Shown one piece after another: positions 8,155 to 13,317 of a DNA stretch of 13,317 bases. Origin of the DNA: Thermoplasmatota archaeon (lineage in GTDB: Archaea; Thermoplasmatota; Penumbrarchaeia; Penumbrarchaeales; Penumbrarchaeaceae); NCBI GenBank assembly GCA_016929175.1, contig JAFGJI010000174.1, forward strand, positions 1-13,317. The letters run 5' to 3'. Below the pieces are notes generated by a model. It was not told where the DNA came from, ran no database searches, and saw only the letters and a list, made by a program, of their open reading frames with translations. Made by a program: the position numbers and the translations under genes. Each line of letters starts with the position of its first letter. Positions within the stretch are counted from its first letter, which is position 1.

Positions 8155-8157
8155 TCA
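8152..8157. other. Shared TGATCA palindrome forming both stop codons of convergent genes
   Basis: TGA at 8152-8154 ends the MBL-fold gene. The reverse complement of TCA at 8155-8157 is the TGA that ends the sensor gene. The two coding regions are therefore separated by zero bases, and no terminator can sit between them; any terminator must lie inside the opposing gene. Confidence 0.85.
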
Positions 8158-9675
8158 GTGCACTGACCAGGGGAGCATCACCCTGAACATGGACCCGTCC
8201 GCGTTCTCGCTCCCCTCATGCAGACTTCCACCGTGAAGCTCGATGATGCCTCTTGCATACTGCAGCTTATCCGGGGTCCCGGTCCCGTCCCCGAATTCGG
8301 TCGCAGTAAAGCCTTCAAGCAACGGATACCGGTCGTTCTTGATGGAGATATTTATACCCTGTATACTGGTCGAAATCCCTATTGATACGGGGTGCCCGGG
8401 AGGGGAGAGTTCCATCGCTCTCTCGAGCAGGGATCTGAATGCCGATCTTAAAAGGGGATGGCCGCTGATCTCAAGAGGTCCGACCGGAGGCTCCATCTTG
8501 ACCTCTGTCCCGGCCCCCTTCTCGATGATAGAGCCGATCTCCTCCTTGACCAGGGAGCAGAGGTCCATCCTACACAATAAACTCCCGCCCTCCTCCAACC
8601 TGGGACCTGACAGGAACCTCATTAAGGAACTTGAACGGACCCCGGTCATCCTTACACCCACGACCTCCTTTTCCCTCTCATACGGGGAGAAGATGCAGAG
8701 ATAACCGACCCTGTCCCCTTCCAACGACTGCAGCTCGAGTTCCACAACGTTCGTCTCCTCTTCCTCGAATGCACTCCTCCATGCGGACATTGCAAGGTCC
8801 CATACCTTGCCGGGAGGGGCAAAGAAGGGGCCTTCCATCATCTCCGGGGTCATCCCGTCCCTCCGGATGAAACTCTCCGCCGTGGGGTTGCAGTCGATCT
8901 CCCACAGTGGCCCTGCTTCCCTCCACAGGACGAACAGCTCATCGCTGCTGTTGAGCAATTCCCTGGTCCGCTGCAGCTCGTCCCGTGCATCGATGGATCC
9001 CAGTACCCTGCGCAGGGCAGAACCTATCCCGTCCCAGACCATTTTAAGGGATGTCTCCTCGGCCACTCCTTCCATTACCCCTTCACGGGTCGAGAAGAGA
9101 ATTATCATTCCGACCGTCTCTTCCCTGCTGTAAAGGGGGACCACGAGGCCCGAATGCATTCGGATGAAGAGAGGCTCTCCTGTTGTTGTCCTGGCACGGC
9201 AGACACCGTCCATCTTCCCGCTCCACCCCCCCCGATTGTCGGTACGATCGGGAGAATGCACCTGCACCTCCATTGTACCTTCCAATATGCTCCCCATAGC
9301 GATGAAATCGACACTCTGGGGGAAATCCTCCTCGACCTGGAAGAGAGGGTCATCGAGACGGCTTTCCGGATCGCTCCATCTCAGCGTTCCGATATCGAAG
9401 GGAACGATGGCCGGGAGCTCCCTTGAAAGTATATCCGTGATGGATCGTATGTCATCGGAACCCACCAGTGCGGACAGGAGGCGGGAAGCGGTAAAGCCTC
9501 TGTCCAAAATATCCTCGAACTCATCTTCACCTCTCGAGGTGGACTCCGCTCTATCCATCTGAAAGGACCTGAGGGGTGCCTTCCGGCTCCGGGTTTCATT
9601 TGAGGTGTCTTCCCCTTTTTCTTTCCCGGTCTGGCTCGCGCTATCCGAGAATATCCTGCTTATCCATTCACCCAT
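8155..9675 (-). CDS. GAF-PAS-HATPase sensor protein, degenerate histidine-kinase-like
   Basis: 506 residues, ATG 9675 to TGA 8155-8157, soluble (no clear membrane helix). In order: a charged, disordered N-terminus (1-55); a GAF-like domain (about 62-225, containing GLVVPLYSREETVGMIILFS, a typical GAF core); a short helical linker (225-240); a PAS-like domain (about 240-345, with the NSSDELFVLW and WEIDCNPTAESF pattern); and a C-terminal HATPase_c-like domain (about 370-504) ending RGIIELHGGSLHEGS...FRVMLP, which matches the end of histidine kinases. No HisKA phosphoacceptor His is seen between PAS and ATPase. The N-box reads AFRSLLERAMELS, where kinases have N..NA. The G1 region is IKNDRYPL and the G2 region GDGTGTPDKLQYA, both eroded. 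No response regulator lies nearby. It is probably a ligand- or redox-sensing protein that works by binding rather than by canonical phosphotransfer, or a kinase of a divergent type. Upstream GGGG about ten bases before ATG is a weak ribosome site. Confidence 0.75.
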   Translation of the reverse strand: MGEWISRIFSDSASQTGKEKGEDTSNETRSRKAPLRSFQMDRAESTSRGEDEFEDILDRGFTASRLLSALVGSDDIRSITDILSRELPAIVPFDIGTLRWSDPESRLDDPLFQVEEDFPQSVDFIAMGSILEGTMEVQVHSPDRTDNRGGWSGKMDGVCRARTTTGEPLFIRMHSGLVVPLYSREETVGMIILFSTREGVMEGVAEETSLKMVWDGIGSALRRVLGSIDARDELQRTRELLNSSDELFVLWREAGPLWEIDCNPTAESFIRRDGMTPEMMEGPFFAPPGKVWDLAMSAWRSAFEEEETNVVELELQSLEGDRVGYLCIFSPYEREKEVVGVRMTGVRSSSLMRFLSGPRLEEGGSLLCRMDLCSLVKEEIGSIIEKGAGTEVKMEPPVGPLEISGHPLLRSAFRSLLERAMELSPPGHPVSIGISTSIQGINISIKNDRYPLLEGFTATEFGDGTGTPDKLQYARGIIELHGGSLHEGSENADGSMFRVMLPWSVH

Positions 9676-9719
9676 GTGGAACTACCCCATAGATCATTCC
9701 AACCGCGGGGACAAGGCCT

Positions 9720-9741
9720 AATCAATATGGTATTATTTCAA
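9720..9741 (-). promoter_or_regulatory. Possible TATA region of the sensor gene
   Basis: On the minus strand this AT-rich patch reads TTGAAATAATACCATATTGATT. It lies 45-66 bases upstream of ATG 9675, which suits a short-leader archaeal promoter. A second candidate, TTTAAAAAGG, lies around 9775-9784 on the same strand. The choice between them cannot be settled by eye. Confidence 0.3.
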
Positions 9742-9889
9742 GGTTGGGGGCGATTTCCCGTGCAGCCGGCAATCCTTTTTAAAGCAATTCTAGAGGTCTC
9801 CGGTCCGTTGCGTTTCCCGGTCGATCAAGCCCCTTTCAAGAACCGATAACAGGACGGGTCGTCACGTTGCCACGCTTGTATAGAAAACG

Positions 9890-9895
9890 ATATAA
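9890..9895 (+). promoter_or_regulatory. TATA box of the M14 carboxypeptidase gene (probable leaderless transcript)
   Basis: ATATAA sits about 26 bases upstream of ATG 9919, with purine-rich GAAAACG just before it as a possible BRE. There is no Shine-Dalgarno in the 20 bases before ATG. The spacing places the transcription start at or next to the start codon, the arrangement of leaderless archaeal mRNAs. The rest of the spacer 9676-9918 shows no recognisable gene. Confidence 0.5.
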
Positions 9896-9918
9896 CACCA
9901 GGTCACCTTACAAGCCCG

Positions 9919-11649
9919 ATGCAGGGCTCCAACATCTCTGGGCCCCGGTCCAGGACCATTTCGTTCACGATGCTTTTGCTTACCGCCGGGATCCTATTGC
10001 TTGCGGGCGGACCGCAGGACACGGAATGGACCGGTAGTGCCTCTGCCGGACCCTTCCGGCCCATATCTGCCCCCCCCACGATAATGGAGGAGTCGAACTT
10101 CACAACATATTTCGACCACGGCTCCATGACCGAATACCTTCAGTTCCTTGAACAGACCAGACCTGATATAGTGAAGCTATGGTCCCTCGGGAAGACCCAT
10201 GAGGGAAGGGATATCTGGTGTCTGAAGCTTTCCGACCACCCGGACCTGGAGGATGACGGAGGGTCCGATCCTGAGGAGAACGTTCTGCTGGTCGGCGCCC
10301 ATCACGGTAATGAATGGATATCCTACGAGGCTCCGCTCTTCGTTCTATCATTCCTTGTCAGCAACTACAGGGCGGAAGGGTTGAACGGGAGCATTTCCAC
10401 CTACATCGTTGACAACCGTGAAGTGTTCTTCATTCCCATGATGAACCCCGATGGGGTGCAGTATGCACACGAGGTGGACAGGAACTGGAGGAAGAACCGG
10501 GAGCCAAATTACCTGAGCGAGTTCAGCCCCGGTGGTCTGGCCTCACCGGACCTGACCCCTGTGTCATACGGTGTGGATATCAACAGGAACTACGGATGGG
10601 CATGGCATGAAACTGGCGGTTCCAATGTGGTAATGACGAGCGGATCCTCCTACAGGGGGCCTCCCGACAATGTTGATGACGACGGAGATGCGGTCATCCC
10701 GATAGACGTCCGACCGGGTTACATTCCGATCGGACCGGACGAGGGGGTTGACGAGGACCCATGGGACGGGATCGACAACGACGGTGACGGGAAGGTCGAT
10801 GAGGACCCTGCAGGGGGATTCTCCTCAGCTGAGACCATAGCGATCAGGGCTCTCGGCGATACCCATCATTTCCCGGTGGCGATAACCTACCACTCATATT
10901 CCGAACTGGTACTCTGGCCATGGGGCAACACTCCGGAACCCACACGGGATGCTCCCGTTCTGGAACAGCTCGGCACCCGGATGACCGAGATGAACGGATA
11001 CAGCCCCATGCAGGGTTACGACCTCTATCCCGTGACCGGTGAGTTCAACGATTGGTTCTATTCTCAATACGGGACCTTTGGATACACCTTCGAGATAGGG
11101 GACCGCCACACAATACCGGCAGAGGAGATCGTTCAACATTGCGGGGTCAACCTTGACCCTGCACTATACCTCTGCCACGCTGCTGCCAACCCTTACGAGA
11201 GCTTCATCAGGTTCAACGAGAACTCGACGAGCTGGGAAATTACCCGGGATGGCGTAAGGCTTAAACTCGCTTACCTGGACGAGGGTTATCCATATCCCAT
11301 CAACCTGGACCGTACAAGGGTCCATTACAGCTGGGGGAACGGGGAATGGATGACCTCTCCCGTCGTGGAGGATGAAAATGGCAACCTTTCAGCCGAAGTG
11401 CTAAGGATATCAAAGGACCGCGAGCTCAGGTTCTACTTCAAGCTTGTGGATTCCGAGGGAAGACAGATAACCGAACCCATGTATGCGCCGAACCTGTTCC
11501 ATACGATAGAACTGGACGGTGACAGGGTAAGATATCTCGAGTTCGGGATCGCCACCATTTTCGTGATGCTCTATACATTGGGAACAATATGGGGAGGCTT
11601 CGCCGGGGGAATAACGATGGCCCTGAGGTCCAAGAAAGGAGGGGAGTGA
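9919..11649 (+). CDS. Secreted, membrane-tethered M14 zinc carboxypeptidase with acidic Ca2+-loop-like insertion
   Basis: 576 residues. M14 enzymes remove C-terminal residues from peptides using one zinc ion. Seen here: a signal segment (about 14-32); a catalytic domain from about 83 to 430 with zinc ligands His129 and Glu132 in GAHHGNEW and His325 in TYHSYSE; substrate-binding Asn222-Arg223 in DINRNYGW; an Arg-rich stretch VDRNWRKNR; and catalytic Glu392 in YTFEIGD. All key residues are intact, so activity is expected. Between YRGP and FSSAET lies an insertion of about 52 residues (248-299) rich in Asp, with DNVDDDGDA and DGIDNDGDGKVDED, which resemble Ca2+-binding DxDxDG loops. A beta-rich accessory region (about 435-535) is followed by a C-terminal membrane helix (about 540-562) and the basic tail RSKKGGE. 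The enzyme should therefore face outward. Its end overlaps the probable translation signals of the NSS symporter gene, which suggests one operon. Confidence 0.92.
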   Translation: MQGSNISGPRSRTISFTMLLLTAGILLLAGGPQDTEWTGSASAGPFRPISAPPTIMEESNFTTYFDHGSMTEYLQFLEQTRPDIVKLWSLGKTHEGRDIWCLKLSDHPDLEDDGGSDPEENVLLVGAHHGNEWISYEAPLFVLSFLVSNYRAEGLNGSISTYIVDNREVFFIPMMNPDGVQYAHEVDRNWRKNREPNYLSEFSPGGLASPDLTPVSYGVDINRNYGWAWHETGGSNVVMTSGSSYRGPPDNVDDDGDAVIPIDVRPGYIPIGPDEGVDEDPWDGIDNDGDGKVDEDPAGGFSSAETIAIRALGDTHHFPVAITYHSYSELVLWPWGNTPEPTRDAPVLEQLGTRMTEMNGYSPMQGYDLYPVTGEFNDWFYSQYGTFGYTFEIGDRHTIPAEEIVQHCGVNLDPALYLCHAAANPYESFIRFNENSTSWEITRDGVRLKLAYLDEGYPYPINLDRTRVHYSWGNGEWMTSPVVEDENGNLSAEVLRISKDRELRFYFKLVDSEGRQITEPMYAPNLFHTIELDGDRVRYLEFGIATIFVMLYTLGTIWGGFAGGITMALRSKKGGE

Positions 11650-11698
11650 AACGGCATCAAAGGGGGGAGGACTGTTCACAAACCGCTGGGGGCTCCTG
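11638..11698 (+). other. Unresolved 5' end of the NSS symporter gene: SD, overlapping GTG and G6 run in the wrong frame
   Basis: GGAGGGG (11638-11644) lies at the end of the M14 gene, and GTG at 11646-11648 overlaps its TGA stop (11647-11649), a classic coupled arrangement. From that GTG, frame 0 reads VKRHQRG and then leaves the NSS frame. If reading slips back one base in the G6 run at 11662-11667, or one G is missing from the sequence, the protein continues GGLFTNRWGLLMAALGAAIG. That supplies the conserved Trp-Gly and the first half of membrane helix 1 expected in this family. The NSS frame itself is open from 11627 but contains no ATG, GTG or TTG before ATG 11699. Confidence 0.5.
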
Positions 11699-13243
11699 AT
11701 GGCGGCCCTTGGCGCTGCCATCGGGACCGGCAATATCTGGAGGTTCCCCAAGGAGGTGGCCAATAACGGGGGGGGGTCGTTCATGATACCATATGTCATC
11801 TTCCTCTTTGCCTGGTCCATCCCCATACTCCTTGTGGAGTTCAATCTGGGCAAGAAGTCCAGAAAGGGCACCATGGGAACCTTCACGCAGTTCCTTGGAA
11901 CAAAGAAGACATGGATGGGAGCCTGGCTTACCTGGATATCAACTGCTATCGGTTTCTATTATGCAGTTGTTATGGGATGGACCCTGAGATATGCCTTCGG
12001 GTCCATCACCGGATCGGTCTCGTTCCACAGTGTACAGGCCGCCAGGGATTCCTGGGAGGGGTTCCTCGGGTCCCCCTTTCTTATGGTTTTCTTTCAGGTA
12101 CTGGCAATTGCCATAACCTCGGTGATCGTCTACAGAGGGGTGGAGAAAGGCGTGGAGCGAGTGAACAAGGTCCTCATACCCACACTCTTCGTTCTTCTGA
12201 TCATAGGAATGATCAGGGCTGTTTTCCTTCCGGGAGCTCTCGACGGGATCGCTTACCTTTTCACACCCAACTCAAGATCCCTTTTCAATGCAAGGACATG
12301 GGTGTCAGCACTGGCCCAGTCTGCCTGGTCCTGCAGTGCAGGCATGGGTATGGCCATCACCTACGGCGCCTACACCAAGAGAAAGAGCGATACGAACCTG
12401 AACACATTCCTGACTGGCCTGGGTGACACCACCATAGCACTTGTGGCAGGGATAATGATATTCGCAACGGTATTCGGTGTCAGTGCATCACCGGCGTTGG
12501 CAGAGGCCGCTGTCGAGGAAGGGGGCTCGGGCCTGACCTTTATCTATCTTCCGAGCCTCTTCGGTGAGATGGCGGGAGGTCCTATCATTGCAGTGATGTT
12601 CTTCCTGGCCATGGCCTTTGCAGCACTTACCTCCATGATAGCCACTTATGAGAATGCTGTCAAGAACTTTGTCGATGCAGGATGGGACAGGAAGAAGGCC
12701 ATCCGCACCCTGACCGTGGGTATGCTCGTACTAGGTCTTCCCTCCGCTCTGATAATACTCCCTGTGAGCGGTACGCCAATGCCCGTGTTCCTTGACAATC
12801 AGGACTTCGTCTGGGGCCTTGGGCTCATAGTATCCGGCGCTTTCCTCTATTATCTGGTCCTGAAGTACGGCATCACCAGGTTCAGGAACAATATCGTGAA
12901 CAGCAGATACGACGATATCAAGGTGGGGAAGTGGTTCGATGTCCTTTTCAGGTTCGTGATCCCCATAGAGCTTGTTGTGATGTCCGGTTGGTTCCTTATC
13001 CAGACACTCATGGCCCCTTCGGAAGAGTGGTGGTTGGGCGGAACAATAGGCCTCGGCATCCTTCTGCTCCAGTGGGGGGCCTCCATTGCGGGCTTGATCC
13101 TGCTGAGCAGAAAGGTCGGACCAAGGATGATCGACCAGCAAATGAATATCGATCGCTCAATAGATGATGATATTGACATCCTTGAGGGTTCTCCGCATGA
13201 AGTGGAGGGTATCGTCGAGGTTGTCGAACAGGAACCGGACTGA
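11699..13243 (+). CDS. Sodium-dependent amino-acid symporter, NSS/SNF (SLC6/LeuT) family
   Basis: 514 residues from ATG 11699; the true protein probably begins about 15-18 residues earlier. NSS proteins couple inward Na+ flow to amino-acid uptake. The unwound part of helix 1 and the conserved loop after it are clear: AAIGTGNIWRFP followed by NGGGSFMIPY. Helix 6 carries AWSCSAGMGMAITYGAY, and helix 8 carries FAALTSMIATYEN, with the Thr-Ser pair of the Na2 site. About 11-12 membrane segments are visible. The C-terminus is a soluble acidic tail of about 37 residues. Compared with LeuT, the position of Leu25 is Thr (GTGN), which may bear on substrate choice; the substrate cannot be named. The gene lies directly after the M14 carboxypeptidase gene, so uptake of amino acids released by that enzyme is a reasonable inference. 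ATG 11699 has GGGGG six bases upstream, but starting there would cut helix 1. Confidence 0.9.
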   Translation: MAALGAAIGTGNIWRFPKEVANNGGGSFMIPYVIFLFAWSIPILLVEFNLGKKSRKGTMGTFTQFLGTKKTWMGAWLTWISTAIGFYYAVVMGWTLRYAFGSITGSVSFHSVQAARDSWEGFLGSPFLMVFFQVLAIAITSVIVYRGVEKGVERVNKVLIPTLFVLLIIGMIRAVFLPGALDGIAYLFTPNSRSLFNARTWVSALAQSAWSCSAGMGMAITYGAYTKRKSDTNLNTFLTGLGDTTIALVAGIMIFATVFGVSASPALAEAAVEEGGSGLTFIYLPSLFGEMAGGPIIAVMFFLAMAFAALTSMIATYENAVKNFVDAGWDRKKAIRTLTVGMLVLGLPSALIILPVSGTPMPVFLDNQDFVWGLGLIVSGAFLYYLVLKYGITRFRNNIVNSRYDDIKVGKWFDVLFRFVIPIELVVMSGWFLIQTLMAPSEEWWLGGTIGLGILLLQWGASIAGLILLSRKVGPRMIDQQMNIDRSIDDDIDILEGSPHEVEGIVEVVEQEPD

Positions 13244-13317
13244 GATCAGGGGGCTTTGACACGAATGAAGAAGAGACGATACTGATGATCTTTAAGGAAA
13301 TGGGAGAGATGACCACC
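13244..13317 (+). other. Start of a further small gene, cut by the window edge (possibly an NSS small subunit)
   Basis: One frame stays open to the edge and reads DTNEEETILMIFKEMGEMTT from about 13258, protein-like and without a stop. Candidate starts in it are ATG 13285, ATG 13300 and ATG 13309. AAGGA at 13294-13298 lies ten bases before ATG 13309. Bacterial NSS symporters are often followed by a tiny one-helix subunit (MetS-type) beginning Met-Thr-Thr or similar. The Met-Thr-Thr here is suggestive, but only three residues are visible, so this is a weak guess. Confidence 0.25.

Noticed and set aside
10660..10815. Dockerin domain in the M14 protein
   Set aside because: There are DxDxDG-like loops, but they lack the duplicated loop-helix pattern of dockerins and lie within the catalytic domain; no cohesin was seen.
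1..13317. CRISPR array, tRNA, rRNA, insertion sequence or prophage remnants
   Set aside because: No regularly spaced repeats, cloverleaf-like sequence, terminal inverted repeats, transposase or integrase motifs were found on either strand.

Overview
The window most resembles a Thermoplasmata-like archaeon (phylum Thermoplasmatota). This is inferred from gene content, not from a marker gene. It encodes a COG4880-type secreted beta-propeller, a C25 (gingipain-family) surface protein with CARDB and cadherin-like repeats, an M14 carboxypeptidase with both ends hydrophobic, an F420-type FrhB oxidoreductase, archaeal-looking TATA elements, and at least two TTG starts. No rRNA, tRNA, CRISPR array, insertion sequence or integrase was seen.

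Layout. (1) Positions 1-815, minus strand: a membrane-anchored beta-propeller protein running off the left edge. It is divergent from (2) 1005-2606, a multi-pass GT-C (PMT/ArnT-like) glycosyltransferase. The next genes on the plus strand are (3) 2702-6169, a large membrane-anchored, sequon-rich C25-family surface protein; (4) 6184-7296, an FrhB-like iron-sulfur/F420 oxidoreductase whose Shine-Dalgarno sequence touches the stop of gene 3; and (5) 7336-8154, an RNase Z-like metallo-beta-lactamase-fold hydrolase. Gene 5 meets (6) 9675-8155 (minus strand), a GAF-PAS-HATPase sensor protein, tail to tail with no base between the two stop codons. After a 243-bp divergent promoter region come (7) 9919-11649, a secreted, membrane-tethered M14 zinc carboxypeptidase, and (8) 11699-13243, a sodium:amino-acid symporter of the NSS/SNF family whose N-terminal coding starts inside or at the end of gene 7. 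The last 74 bases probably begin another gene.

How the genes may work together. Genes 7 and 8 form a plausible scavenging pair: an exo-facing carboxypeptidase frees amino acids and a sodium-coupled symporter imports them. Genes 2 and 3 may be linked by glycosylation of cell-surface proteins. The most notable points are: a Gln where the C25 family has its catalytic His; a calcium-loop-like acidic insertion within the M14 catalytic domain; an apparent -1 frame problem, or missing start codon, at the head of the NSS gene; and a sensor kinase-like protein that lacks the phosphoacceptor His and the N-box Asn.
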